A stretch of 64,000 nt of DNA from Pseudoips prasinana (Eukaryota > Arthropoda > Insecta > Lepidoptera > Nolidae), in assembly GCA_951640165.1 (NCBI GenBank), contig OX621258.1, positions 9,199,501 through 9,263,500 on the forward strand, in the 5' to 3' direction. The translations under genes were made by a program, and so were the position numbers. Shown here one piece after another: positions 20,993 to 31,179 of the stretch. The notes under the pieces are model-generated. The model was given only the letters and a program-made list of their open reading frames with translations, was not told the origin of the DNA and ran no database searches. The stretch's first letter is position 1; the number at the start of each line of letters is the position of its first letter.

Positions 20993-21809
20993 GACGGTCA
21001 CTGTCGCCTAGTTGGCAGTGCTCCTGCCTACGAAGCTGGTGGTCCTGGGTTCGAATCCCGGTAAGTGCAAATATTTATGCGATGAGCACGAATATTTGTT
21101 TCTGAGTCATGGATGTTTTCTATATATTTAAGTATTTATCTATCTATATAAGTATGAATGATGATGTGGTCCCGGCCGATTTCGGCCACGGCGACCGGTT
21201 CTTCTCCTACTGTAGCCGACGTTCGTGTGCTCGCATGTGACTTATGTAGCCAATTTTATTTGAAAAAATCCTCGCACATTGCGGGCATGTGAGCAAACCA
21301 TTGTCATAATTGTAATTGATCGCCACAGGTGGTGGCTTTCAATTCATCCCGCTTGGTATCCAGCTCAGCGCGCCTTGCAGACTCGAAACAGTCGACTTTG
21401 GCCTGGACTAAAGTCCGCCATTCTGACCGTTTGGCTGCCCGCTGTTCCCATTGCGAGGGCTCTACGCTACAGTTCTTCATGTGGCGCTTAAGCACATCTT
21501 TATACCTGAGGAGTTGTTCGCCATGCTTTCGCTTGCCCTCCTCAAGTTCCGAGTAGAAGATGCGCTTAGCCACTCGCTGCTCTGCCATGCGTGACACATG
21601 ACCGCACCACCGAAGCTGTCGCCGCATGAGATAAGCCTCAATTCCATTAACATTGGATCTTCGCAGCACTTCTGTGTTCCGTATATAATCAGACCATCGG
21701 ATGTTCATGATCTTGCGTAGACATGTATATCGTCGCCTGGTACCCATAGTACAAGCTTTGCTTAGTTTGGGGTTAGGATGATCTGTGTGACATTGTCCCT
21801 AGATATTAT
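20993..21809 (+). mobile_element. SINE-1 interrupted by a LINE fragment
   Basis: The head and body (20993-21155) break after TATAAGTATG. The tail resumes at 21724 (TATATCGTCGCCTGG) and runs to CCCTAGATATTAT. The intervening ~565 bp is a separate LINE insertion. Confidence 0.8.
21156..21722 (-). pseudogene. LINE 3' fragment with C2H2 zinc finger
   Basis: Minus-strand coding: [32 protein letters not shown], then a charged helical stretch. After one frameshift (near 21305) comes a C2H2 finger ([22 protein letters not shown]-x2-C-x12-H-x3-H). This is the known C-terminal layout of a LINE ORF2 family in which the RT tail ends in a zinc finger. The 3' end carries GGCCGAAATCGGCCGGGA and ATCATCATT, also the 3' end of SINE-2. 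5'-truncated; no catalytic motifs remain. Confidence 0.8.
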
Positions 21810-22289
21810 ATTATTATTATTATTTCACTTATCGAAATCCAGCCCTTAGATCGGGAATAAGTTGATATTTTGAATAAGCTCTTTACACGGAGGACATCTA
21901 TTTAAGTAACCTATAAGAAGTTTTTCAGAGTCTGGGTGTATTTTGTGCCCGTGAAATGTAATAATGTTTTATTGTAAAGGAGAATTTCAACCTTACCATG
22001 TTTACTCAAAACAGACATGTGATTTAGTTATAAAAGATCTCAATTTAACCCAAACTTCTGCTCGTCACAAATAAAACAATCTAAGTATAAACAAAGAAAT
22101 AATAAATGAAATATATAATAAAATATGAACAACAAGGGTCCAGGGATAAAAAGAACTGGCGTGGGACGACATATACAAGATATACTTTATTCATTACTTA
22201 ATATTTCACTTATTCTTAGAAGAAAAGTAGGGTAACCATATCACTTATATCAACAATAATAAAAAAAACTTGTGTGTACTTATGTACAC
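21810..22289. other. Unassigned stretch
   Basis: No gene is seen. Low-complexity TTATTATTATTATT follows the SINE tail. Confidence 0.3.
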
Positions 22290-22540
22290 GCGTTAGAAGT
22301 TATACTTCTTAATATACAACTTGAACATAGTTATCAATTTTCATACCACCTAGAACTAACTTCATGCTGTTATTTTTACGATGCGCGCGCAGATGCGCAG
22401 ATGCGCGCGCATTGTAAAAATTCACTGTCATGCCACCTAGAACTAACTTCATGCTGTTTTTGGTGTCGGTGTGCGCGCGCATCGTAAATATTCACTCTCA
22501 TCATTTTTCTCCATCGTGCCAAAAGAAGTATAACTTCAAT
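22290..22540. mobile_element. Element with GAAGTTATACTTCTT ends and internal duplication
   Basis: GAAGTTATACTTCTT (22295) and its complement (22523) bound the unit. Inside, a ~88-base block containing CCACCTAGAACTAACTTCAT is repeated in tandem, each copy followed by GATGCGCGCGC-type alternating purine/pyrimidine runs. Class unknown. Confidence 0.5.
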
Positions 22541-22775
22541 ATCCTGGGCACATAGCATCTGATTCCAAACTAAACTTGGACTATGGAAACCAGATAACTG
22601 ATATAGGTACTATAGGTACATACTACTTTTCGTTTGTAAATACATACTTATATAGATAATTACACCCAGACTCAGGACAATCAGACATTTTCATGCACAC
22701 AAATAGCAGTCCTGTGTGAGAATCGAACACATGATTTGCGGCGTGAAAGGTAATCATGTACCAACCACGCCATAT
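22538..22775 (-). mobile_element. SINE-3, full length
   Basis: Minus-strand copy from a degraded head (TGTGTTCGATTCTCAC) to the AATATCCTGGG tail end. Confidence 0.7.
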
Positions 22776-23022
22776 AAGCACCTATTACTTAAAATATTAG
22801 AAATCTTAATTATTATTTTCTCTACCACCTATTTCAAACCGCATGGGTTGATAAGCGGTAGGCGAGGTTAAACACCAAGGAACGTGATCAACTCATATAA
22901 TGAGCTATCTCCAAAGTAGTTTAATTTCTGAGCTTCACTCTACTTCGGAGCACTAAGCTGCGAAGAGCTAACTGTCCGTTTTGGTTGTCATCGTCAGAGA
23001 ATTCCATGTCAGAATCCTACTG

Positions 23023-23399
23023 GGATAATAATGTCCTCCTAGCCGAATTTCGGCCACGGCGGCCAGTCTCAATAGAGCGTAGCCATCTGAGCGGCACATA
23101 TTATAGTGTATAAGTGTGTGCGCAAACACAAGGGCACTTTCTATTCCATCACTCTCATGATCCGACGATGGGACGCCTAGCGACACGAATGGAAAGAGGT
23201 CAGGTACTGGACCGACGGCTTTACGTGATCTACGAAGCACGGGGGTATAAAACCGCCAACTCCCAGACTCCGGGCTCATGCTTAGAAATTTTTCTTTTTA
23301 AAGAAAAGTCCCAAAATCACGTTTGTCCTGACCCGAAATTTGAACTCAAGACCTCGTTCTCTGCGGGTGAACACGCTACCGCTAGACCAACTAGGCAGA
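23023..23399 (-). mobile_element. SINE-2, full length
   Basis: The head (GTCTAGCGGTAGCGTGTTC), the body with CTCATGATCCGA, and the GAATTTCGGCCACGGCGGCC tail are all present. Ends with ATTATTATCCC on the minus strand. Confidence 0.8.
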
Positions 23400-23429
23400 G
23401 GGAGTTACTTGGATACAGCCCAGATGAAA

Positions 23430-23535
23430 ACATAAATAAAAATAAAACTGTTTTTATTCACATAAACTTTAAAAAGCGCTTGTAAATAGTCGGAACATAA
23501 TACTATTCATGTTCCAACTATTTACAAATTAACTT
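23430..23535 (-). mobile_element. SINE-5 fragment
   Basis: Minus-strand TTTACAAGCGCTTTTTAAAG and GTGAATAAAAACAG end. A small duplication around ATGTTCC. Confidence 0.5.
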
Positions 23536-23699
23536 TATACGTTTAATTCTAGATTATACTATCGTGACTTTTAGTTGATCAAGTAGAATATAATTTAATT
23601 TAAGATAATAATGCTTTAGTTAAATAGGTATTTCTTGAAATTATTGTCAAATTAGTTATTTAAGGTTTTTAAATATCAATTGTCAATACTTATAGCTTT

Positions 23700-23925
23700 A
23701 GATCTCATCCCATAAGGGCGTAGAAGACGACCCGAGGAAATGTCTATCAGAAGACGGGCTGCAGTATCTTTCTGTGTGCTTTGACTGTCTTACTGCAATC
23801 GCCAACCCGTCTGCCAAGCGTGGCAGACCCTCCAGATCATGGCAGACCCTCCCAAGATGATTCTTGGGAGAGGCTTTTGTCCAGCCGTGGACTTTTTACA
23901 GCTGTTGTGATGATGATGATGATAG
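23700..23925 (+). mobile_element. Dispersed retroelement Q, GAT-tailed
   Basis: Contains CGCCAACCCGTCTGCCAAGC, TGATTCTTGGGAGAGGCTTT and GTCCAGCCGTGGACTTTTTA and ends in GATGATGATGATGAT. Other copies: 29006-29890, 31700-31905, 52612-52770. Likely a LINE 3' end or its SINE. Confidence 0.65.
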
Positions 23926-24057
23926 TTTTAGGTATATTTAACTTCATCTTGTCTAAAGTAAGTAAAGTTAAACTATATCCATTCATTCCATTTATAACTC
24001 CTGCTTTTATTTCTGGTTAAATACTTTGCGGGATCCAAGACATTTGAAGCGATTCCC

Positions 24058-24165
24058 CGGGACATGCCTGAGCCACACCACGCCGTATCATTTCATTGTG
24101 TGCCACTGTTGATCCTGGCTTACAGGAGTTGCAGTAGTGGGTAACTAGTCCCGTATATCCATACA
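24058..24165 (+). repeat. Dispersed repeat, partner of 1700-1815
   Basis: Same CCACTGTTGATCCTGGCTTA core and GGTAACTAGTCCCGT end, in the opposite orientation to 1700-1815. Confidence 0.45.
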
Positions 24166-24357
24166 AATCTTGCCGCATGGACACCCTTAATCGGGCAAAC
24201 TAGTCAGCTAGTACAATATCACATATTTTAGTTTTACTCGTGCTCTACTTAGGTTATTACATTAATATTCGATGTCACTATATATGGCTCAAACGAATAA
24301 CATCGTTGACGTAAATATCAATGTAATTTGTATGGTAACTTGACTATTGTTGTGTGT

Positions 24358-24480
24358 TCGTCTAGCAGTTAGTGTCCACCACTGCTAAGCCAGAGGTCTT
24401 AGGTTTGATCACCATCCAGGACAAATCGTAGTGTCAAGAAAACGATTATTTGTTCTGAGTCTGGAGTCCAAAAATAGTTG
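24358..24480 (+). mobile_element. SINE-4 fragment
   Basis: A tRNA-like head (TCGTCTAGCAGTTAGTGTCC; box B diverged to GGTTTGATCACC) with an AAAACGATTATTTGTTCTG body. Confidence 0.5.
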
Positions 24481-24499
24481 TGCGGAGTATGGATGTAGG

Positions 24500-25250
24500 T
24501 ATTTTGTGTCCGTCTATTATATGTTTGTAAAGTACCCCGCGACACAGGGATTAGATTTCCTAGTGCGGACGGGTAAAAAAAATAGAAATATTAACATATA
24601 TACTACTAGAAAATAGCGAGTGAACAAAAATCACATCAATACAAACACAACACAACACACCACACACACACACACACGAGCAATCCACTATTTTAACTTT
24701 ATTTTATTTAATTCATACATTGTTTTTTTATATTTTTTATTGTTAAGAAATATATACCTATATATTGTAACTTGTAAGCACGCAAACATAAAATTGATAT
24801 GGAAGAGCGGGGTCTCGTAATACAGGACCTAAAATGAGACCCCATACAAATTCATTTATTTATGTAATTCGTTGTTTGTGATAATAAACTATTTTTGTAT
24901 TTTGTAAGTTTGTTTAGCAGGTGTCTGGTTGCCATAGAACGTAGCAAAGGGTCACATGGCAGTGGATTAGTTGTACCAAGATATTTATTTATCTGTCGGA
25001 ATATTCTTTAGTACGAAACATCAGCTTACTACGAAACGCAAGTGTGAAGCTGGCGCACTTCGTCAGAGTGGAGGCTTTGAGCGGACAAGTAGTACCTAGA
25101 AACTGTCTCACCTTTCGTTGTGTTTGATTTATTGTCTCAAAATACCCTGAATAGATTAACAAATTGATCAAGTAATTTAATTTTAAAGTTAACGCCCGCT
25201 TAATTGTCCGACGGAGAAGACTCGAGTGACAACCCACTACTGTTTCCGAC
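24500..25250. other. Unassigned stretch with CA microsatellite
   Basis: A CA/CACAA run lies at 24644-24677. No gene or repeat end is recognised. Confidence 0.3.
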
Positions 25251-25251
25251 A

Positions 25252-25561
25252 TCTATACATATAATACAATCGTAGGAAAGTCAATACTGTACATTGAATA
25301 TTTTTTAAACGGATACTTGGGGCGTGATCTACAGTTGATATCGAAGCCAAAAATATAGTTTTTAGAATTTTTGTCTGTTTGTCTGTATGTATTTCCGGGC
25401 TAAACTCAAAAAGTACTGCATGGATTTAATTCAAATTTGGCATGAATATTACTAAGAAGTCGGTCTACATATAGGCTACATATTATCACGCTGACACATA
25501 CGAGGGAGGAGCTGTGATAATTATAAAATTTAACGCGGGTAAAACCGCAGGGCACAGCTAG
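25252..25561 (+). mobile_element. Helitron-like non-autonomous element, complete
   Basis: It starts TC (TCTATACATATAATACAATC) and ends in a hairpin (ACGCGGGTAAAACCGC) followed by GGGCACAGCTAG. The flanking bases are A and T, as Helitrons insert between A and T without duplication. The copy at 32581-32900 has the same two ends. No open frame; it depends on a partner's Rep/helicase. Confidence 0.8.
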
Positions 25562-25573
25562 TTTTATATAAAA

Positions 25574-26045
25574 CTAGCTGTACACTATGTGTTAAACTAG
25601 TGTGTCAGCTCCATACCAAATTATTTTAAAATCGCTCCAGCCGTTTATGCGTGAACAAGTAACAAACATACACACTAACACGCTCACAAACTTTCGCCTT
25701 TACCCACTACACTGTTTCCGACATTTTATATGAAACTAATAGAAATGGTTTCATAGAGATCTAAGACACATAGGCTATAATTTAGAAAAGTTTAATGCGG
25801 TTAAAACCGCGTGGCCAGCTAGTTTTATATGAAACTAGTTGTGCTCCGCGGTTTTACCCGGGTAAAACTATATAAATTATAGCCTATGTGTTAATATAGG
25901 GTGTCAGCTAACACCATACCAAATTTTATTAAAATCGCTCCAGCCGTTTAGACTTGAAGAAGTAACAAACAAACACACTCACACACTCACATACTTTTGC
26001 GTTTACCCTCCACACTTTTCCGACATTTTATATAAAACTAATAGA
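25574..26045. mobile_element. Cluster of three Helitron-like ends
   Basis: CTAG termini lie at 25574-25577 (minus), 25819-25822 (plus) and 25835-25838 (minus). Each adjoins a GC-rich hairpin or CCGCGGTTTTAC-like block and the ATCGCTCCAGCCGTTTA body. The elements lie head-to-head and tail-to-tail, so they come from several insertions or an inversion. Confidence 0.65.
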
Positions 26046-26690
26046 AATGGTGTCACAGAGATCTAAGACCACACCCGCCGACCAATTAAATCCCAGTATA
26101 CAATTAAGAACAGTGAATTGCATGTTTGTAATGTACCTCAAAGCTCATTCACTCTCAGAACAACAATTTATGAGAAACCCATATAATTGTCTTGTATTGG
26201 ACTCATTACACCATATGTTCAGTCAATATAGTTATTAGTTATTTTTAGTATTTAGATATCTTATTGAGACTTTTCTTGTTTATTGAGACTTTTCTCCCGC
26301 AGTCAAACCGACTGATCGGTTTTGTGCGGTATTTTTCTGTACTTGTGATTTAATATTAAGAAAACAATAAATAAATAATAATAATAATCTAACAATGGTG
26401 CGGATAACTAATGAATAATTAAAATTTTAACTCCTTTGATTCGATCTCACGAGCTTAGGCGATTATCAGGACTTTATGCTGTCATTTTCATTATTGGCCT
26501 GCAAGCTAATGGTACACCTAATTGTATTGTAAGTATTTACCATAGCCTATGTCACTTACAATACACAGACTTCAGTCACGTGTTGCTCACCTAATGAATC
26601 TTAGACCATTTTATTTTTTAGATATACGGTTTAAGAATCTTTATTACTCATAAGAATAACATTCACTTACATGACAAACTTATACTTATA
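26046..26690. other. Unassigned stretch
   Basis: No gene is seen; the 63-codon open frame at 26047 has no recognisable domain. Confidence 0.3.
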
Positions 26691-26691
26691 A

Positions 26692-26744
26692 CTAGCTGAC
26701 CCGACAGACGCTGTCCTGTCTTAACGATGACTATTTAATTCGAA
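26692..26744 (-). mobile_element. Helitron 3' end remnant
   Basis: CTAG at 26692-26695 with the CTGACCCGACAGACG block is a variant Helitron terminus. It runs directly into the minisatellite. Confidence 0.45.
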
Positions 26745-26995
26745 TTCCCTACTCCTACCCTACCCTACCCCTACTCTACCCCTACCCTACCCCTACTCTA
26801 CCTCTACCCTACCCATACCCAACCCCTACCCTACCCCTACCATACCCTTACCCCACCCCTACCCTACCCCTACCCTACCCCTACCCTACCCCTACCCCTA
26901 CCCTACCCCTACCCTACCCCTACCCTACCCCTACCCTACCCCTACCCTACCCCTACCCTACCCCTACCCTACGCCTACCCTACCCCTACCCTAAA
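26745..26995. repeat. CCCTACCCCTA minisatellite, ~250 bp
   Basis: About 23 units of the 11-base motif CCCTACCCCTA, with single-base variants (ACTCT, CATAC, ACGCC) concentrated at the left edge. It is not the TTAGG telomeric repeat of insects. Confidence 0.9.
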
Positions 26996-27010
26996 AAAAT
27001 ATTATAAAAA

Positions 27011-27098
27011 TTGCAAATATTTGCACTTACCGGGATTCGAACCCAGGACCACCAGCTTCGAAGGCCGGAGCACTAGCAACTAGGCTACGGTGACCGTT
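27011..27098 (-). mobile_element. SINE-1 head only
   Basis: The minus-strand head with box A (TAGCCTAGTTGC, one mismatch) and box B GGTTCGAATCC. The body is absent. Confidence 0.7.
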
Positions 27099-27279
27099 TA
27101 ACGCTTTTTATTTTTAGATTATATATATAGTTAATAAGTCTAATCAATTACAGCTACATACTAAATTTTGTACCAGTGCCGGAGCGCACTCTCTTTTGGG
27201 TTCGAACCTCGATTTTAGGTGGTTACTGACGTGGGGATGGATGAGTGAATTTTCATAAAATCTACATATCTATTTTTTT

Positions 27280-27545
27280 TATATCAGACGCGACAAACGA
27301 GCAAGTGGGTCACATTATGGTAAGTGATAACTGTCGCCCATGGACACTCGCAACACCAGAGGAGTCGCGGGTGCGTTTCATGTTGCTGACCCTTTCCCCC
27401 ACCCGGATGAGCTCTGGCGACCTTACTTACACGCGAAATACAACATTAAACTTATTAATGTTATTTTTAAGGAATGCCTATTGTAAAGTGGAGGTACTTG
27501 CCCAGTCTCGCTGCTCTTTGAGCGAATGAACGCTGTGCCCTACCT
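27280..27545 (-). mobile_element. Dispersed repeat P, full copy
   Basis: Minus-strand copy running from AGGTAGGGCACAGCG to CGTTTGTCGCG. It gives the uninterrupted reference for the split copy at 38932-39475. Confidence 0.65.
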
Positions 27546-27575
27546 CTCTTAAAATGATCTAATAATACCAAACAA

Positions 27576-27640
27576 CAAATAATTATGTATACTTAACTAT
27601 ATTACTACAAACATGTGCTGAATATTTACAAGCGCTTTTT
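27576..27640 (+). mobile_element. SINE-5 fragment
   Basis: Carries TATGTATACTTAACTATATT and ACTACAAACATGTGCTG up to the ACAAGCGC block. Confidence 0.55.
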
Positions 27641-28007
27641 TAGCGTTGTACAATTCCATTTACAAGCCACATCTATTAACTAAATAACCAACATTTCTCA
27701 AAGAATTTTCTCTTATATTAAGAGTAGGTCAAAATGGACAGCGATTAATCACATTTCATCAATATAAAACGTGTTTGACAATTCAGAGCATTACATTTCT
27801 TCGGTTCAAGTTGAAATGTGATTGACATTGCGTAATAAATCTCTTTTGGCGAATCTTTTACCGACAAATAAACCCCAATTTTACTTGTAAAATTAGTAAG
27901 ATAAATGCTTACATGAGTCGTTGAAGGGTTCAAATCTGTGATACGGGTTTGAGAAGGCATTTTTTCATGTAATGTATAAAAAAGTTGAGAAACAAGGAAG
28001 TTGGGCC

Positions 28008-28440
28008 GGTTCCCGTGGTTGTTAAATGCTTGCCTTCCACGGCGCAGGTCGTGGGTTCGGTTCTCACCCAGGACTTTGTGTTTGTCCTGAGTCTGGGTGT
28101 AATAATCTAGGTATATAAGTATGTATTTGCAAAATAAATGTAGTATATGTAATATATCAGTTATCTGGTCTTCATAGTACAAGCTCTACTTATATATGAA
28201 CATTGTTAAAAGGTATTAACGTGACTAACCTTATTGTTACCGTTATCCCGTGACCACGATCAATGCAACTTAGTCGAAACGTCGAGAAAATAACAATAAG
28301 GTTAGTCGCGTTAATACCTGTTAACAATGTTCATATATAATTATGATACGCGAAAGTTTAAAAGTGCATATTGCAAAGCTCTATTTAGTTTGGGATCAGA
28401 TAGCTGTGTGTGAATAGTGTCCCAGGATATTATTAATGTT
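28008..28440 (+). mobile_element. SINE-3 interrupted by a palindrome
   Basis: The head (GTGGGTTCGGTTCTCACCC) and body run to CAAGCTCTACTT. The tail resumes at about 28379 (AGCTCTATTTAGTTTGGG) and ends at AGGATATTATT. The gap holds the palindrome 28191-28339 and about 40 further bases. Confidence 0.7.
28191..28339. mobile_element. Palindromic MITE
   Basis: Arms TATATATGAACATTGTTAA..GGTATTAACG pair over about 50 bases. The centre holds GTCGAAACGTCG, a motif also seen near 36790 and 48650. No open frame. Confidence 0.65.
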
Positions 28441-28449
28441 ATTAAAAAA

Positions 28450-28959
28450 AATAACGAAGTGTATTTGCCGCTAGTGGTACACCTGATCATTATCTTTCAT
28501 CATCATCATGTCTGCCGAATGACGTCAACTGCTGGACAAAGACACCCTCCAATTTGTTTATGTATTTATTTATCTTTATTTTTAAATGCCATTTGACCAA
28601 CTAGTTATAATTGTCTTACTGCGTATATTTCACTTTGTCAGCTCGCTAATACATTTAAAATGTAATAATGTAAGTGGAGGGGACCTGGTGTCCTGAAACA
28701 CAGGCCTCGAGCCTAGCTTAGGCACCAGTCTCCTGCAATATATATGTATGTCTACTGAAATATGTACCTATGAAATGTAATCATTATGTAAAAATTGTAC
28801 CAGTATATTGTAGTGAGATAATAAATCATTATTATCATTAAAGATCTCCACAATTGCCGATTTTGCGTTATCCGCAAGACCAGCAATAATAAATTTATTA
28901 GGTATAATATATACATGTACCTATGAATAATTATGTTCTAATAACTATTTAGTTATTTA
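28450..28959. other. Unassigned stretch
   Basis: A short repeat Q start (CATCATCATCATGTC...CTGCTGGACAAAG) lies at 28500-28550. Otherwise nothing. Confidence 0.3.
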
Positions 28960-29156
28960 AACATAATTATTTTTGTTGTACTTTTACTACAAACATGTTC
29001 TGACTGCTGTGTGTTGACGGCGGTGAATATCAGAATATCGTCACCCCATCTCATCCCGTGGGGGGGCGTAGAAGTCGACGGGCAGCAGCATCTCTCTGTG
29101 TACTATGATCACCATACTGCGATAGCCAACCCGTCGGTCATGCGTGGCGATCATGG

Positions 29157-29634
29157 TGTAGCGGACTACGCACAAGCGCTTTAAATCGCTACTCGCCTAT
29201 GCAGCGGGGCACCGGTTGTTTGTCACAGGTAGCACGACCTTCAATACCGTAGAGGACGAAGACGGGGCGTTGCTACGAGCGCGGGCGCAGCGCCCGGCGG
29301 CATTCCCTCGCGATCTCCCGCGCCGCGCACTAGCCTATCACTTTTTACCATAATTTAATTGTATCATTTCTTTGTTATTAACGTTCATCCTTATTATATA
29401 TTTAATACAATCAGTCATTTCGCCTAGCTAAATTCATTATATCCCTTCACTTTCATTTCACCTATACACTCACGCTCGCATACCTCTCGGTTTGTGAAGT
29501 GGGGTTCGATTCCCGGGCCGCGCTTCGCAATACCTACGCGCTTGCTATCTCGCCGCTTGCGCTTAGGAGTAAGTAGGTACGGTAGGTAAGCTACTATCGA
29601 AGGTAACGACCGTCGACACAACAGCGGTCCTACT
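29157..29634. mobile_element. Unclassified 478-bp insertion
   Basis: It interrupts repeat Q and is bordered by ATGG at 29153-29156 and 29635-29638. The left third is GC-rich (CGCGGGCGCAGCGCCCGG-like). A perfect box B (GGTTCGATTCC) sits at 29503-29513. The ends (TGTAGCGGAC / GCGGTCCTACT) are only weakly complementary. No class can be assigned: a SINE or a short DNA element are both possible. Confidence 0.55.
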
Positions 29635-29699
29635 ATGGTATATCCCCCAAAATGATTCCTGGGGGAGGCTTTTGTCCAGCAGTGGACTTTTTACATCAG

Positions 29700-29879
29700 T
29701 GCCTCTAGCACGAGTTCCTGCAGTTTACTTACTCGATCACACGTACAGTTTCGTCCCATACATTGAGCACCAGAGTTTTAGTTCTTAATAGTTTCCGCGA
29801 GAGGCGCTGGTGCTCAATGTATGGGAGAAACTGTACGTGTGATCGAGTAAGTAAACTGCAGGAACTTGTGCTAGAGGCA
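29700..29879. mobile_element. Palindromic MITE, CTG-flanked, copy 2
   Basis: Same TGCCTCTAGCAC arms as copy 1 (3535-3717). The flanks are CAG on the left and CTG on the right, so the 3-bp target duplication is not exact here. The loop is inverted compared with copy 1. Confidence 0.75.
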
Positions 29880-30111
29880 CTGTTATGGTGATGTTCTGAC
29901 TGATGTACGAACGCTGTTTTAAAGTTTACTTAAATAAAAAGCTTTTATTTTTGTCTCTAACACATATTTTCCTTATACATAGGGAAAACACATTTGACAA
30001 TACTTTCCCAGCTGACAGACCTTCGAGACAATAATAATAATTAATTCATTTGTTTTGGACTAAGAGTATCCATATTAAAAAACAATAACATTATCACAAC
30101 CACACTATCAC

Positions 30112-30293
30112 AACTAATATTATAAAGGTGAAAGTTTGTGACTGTGTGAGTGTGTATGTTTGTTACTTCTTCCCGTCTAAACGGCTAGAGCAATTTTAAT
30201 AAAATTTGGTATGGAGTTAGTTGACACCCTGGATTAACACATAGGCTATAACTTATAAAGTTTAACGCGGGTAAAACCGCGGGGCATAGCTAG
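30112..30293 (+). mobile_element. Helitron-like element
   Basis: Ends ACGCGGGTAAAACCGCGGGG then CATAGCTAG followed by T. The body has CGGCTAGAGCAATTTTAATA, as in the 25.6-26.0 kb cluster. The 5' boundary is uncertain. Confidence 0.65.
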
Positions 30294-30337
30294 TTTAGAC
30301 ATAATTGACACTTGACATTATAATATACAACTGCAAT

Positions 30338-30507
30338 ACGGCACGGGAGTATAATACCGCCAACTCCCAGACTTCGGGCTGATGCTGAGAATATTTAATT
30401 TTTTACAGATATGACCCAAAATCACTTTTGGCCCGACCCAGGATTTGAACCCAGGACCTCGTTCTCTACGGGTGAACACGCTACCGCTAGACCAGCGAGG
30501 CAGTCAG
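30338..30507 (-). mobile_element. SINE-2 head half
   Basis: The minus-strand tRNA-like head (box B GGTTCAAATCCTGGG) plus the proximal body. The GGCCG tail is missing. Confidence 0.7.
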
Positions 30508-30509
30508 GA

Positions 30510-31035
30510 TATTAATAAAACGTTCACAACACAAAAGTTAAATTATTCATATAAACATTGATAGGTACTCTTTTAATCGAAAATGATTGATGTATCTACA
30601 AAGCCTTCACGTGAGAAAACAGAAATAACGGAGAAATAACGAGAATAACGCAGAAATAACGAGGTAATCCCCGTTATCCCGTGATCGTTAAAAGGCATGG
30701 ATAAAAATGGATTTAAGCTCAATCTTCCTGGATTGGTATAATATGGAATGTTCTTGTTACGAACGGGTGGTCGGGTTTTGTGAAGAATTGCATATGGAGC
30801 TTCTGCGTGTAGCGATACTCGTAAGGAAAAATAAGTAATTGATGATAACAAAAGTTTACATTTCGTAATTATGGAGTACGTTTTCTTTTGTTTCCCATAC
30901 TAGACGGACCGTGAACCATGGCAACCAGACAACTGATAAGTAAACTTATATATTTCTAAATACGTACATAGGTATTATAAATAAATAAATAATAATCTTT
31001 ATTTCCAGAAAGCTACAGGTGCTTAATTTAAACAG
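30510..31035. other. Unassigned stretch
   Basis: Contains a GAGAAATAACG micro-duplication near 30629-30660. No gene or repeat end is recognised. Confidence 0.3.
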
Positions 31036-31039
31036 CAGT

Positions 31040-31178
31040 TACAGACGCCAGCACATCAAGCTACCCCAATCTGTCTTATTACCCCAACTGAAAGTGAACC
31101 TTATGCTTAAGTAATAAAGTTGAAAATCTATAAGAGAAATTTGACAGATTGGGGTAGCTGGACGTGCTGGCGTCTGTA
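31040..31178. mobile_element. TA-flanked MITE, copy 3
   Basis: Best-preserved copy: arms CAGACGCCAGCACATCAAGC and the complement pair over about 35 bases, with TA at 31040-31041 and 31177-31178. Confidence 0.75.
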
Positions 31179-31179
31179 C

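Larger units (their letters stand above)
29006..29890 (+). mobile_element. Repeat Q insertion carrying two further insertions
   Basis: Repeat Q (GCTGTGTGTTGACGGCGG... to TGGACTTTTTACA) is bounded by an 11-bp duplication, ATGTTCTGACT (28995-29005 and 29891-29901). It is itself interrupted at 29157-29634 and 29700-29879. Confidence 0.75.
28960..29955 (+). mobile_element. SINE-5 copy split by nested insertions
   Basis: The SINE-5 core breaks inside ACATGTTCTGACT at 29005 and resumes at 29891 with the same ATGTTCTGACT, continuing through TTTTAAAGTTTACTTAAATA. The 11-base repeat is the target duplication of the repeat Q insertion between. Confidence 0.75.

Noticed and set aside
21304..21747. 147-codon frame taken as one protein from its first Met
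   Set aside because: The first ~12 residues are translated SINE-1 sequence. Only the part left of about 21722 belongs to the LINE.
23114..23485. 123-codon open frame (and similar frames at 22968-23279, 49578-50072, 34966-35256)
   Set aside because: These are translations of SINE-2 copies, which are non-coding.
26745..26995. Telomeric repeat
   Set aside because: The unit CCCTACCCCTA is neither the insect TTAGG repeat nor the TTAGGG type, and it lies inside repeat-rich DNA.
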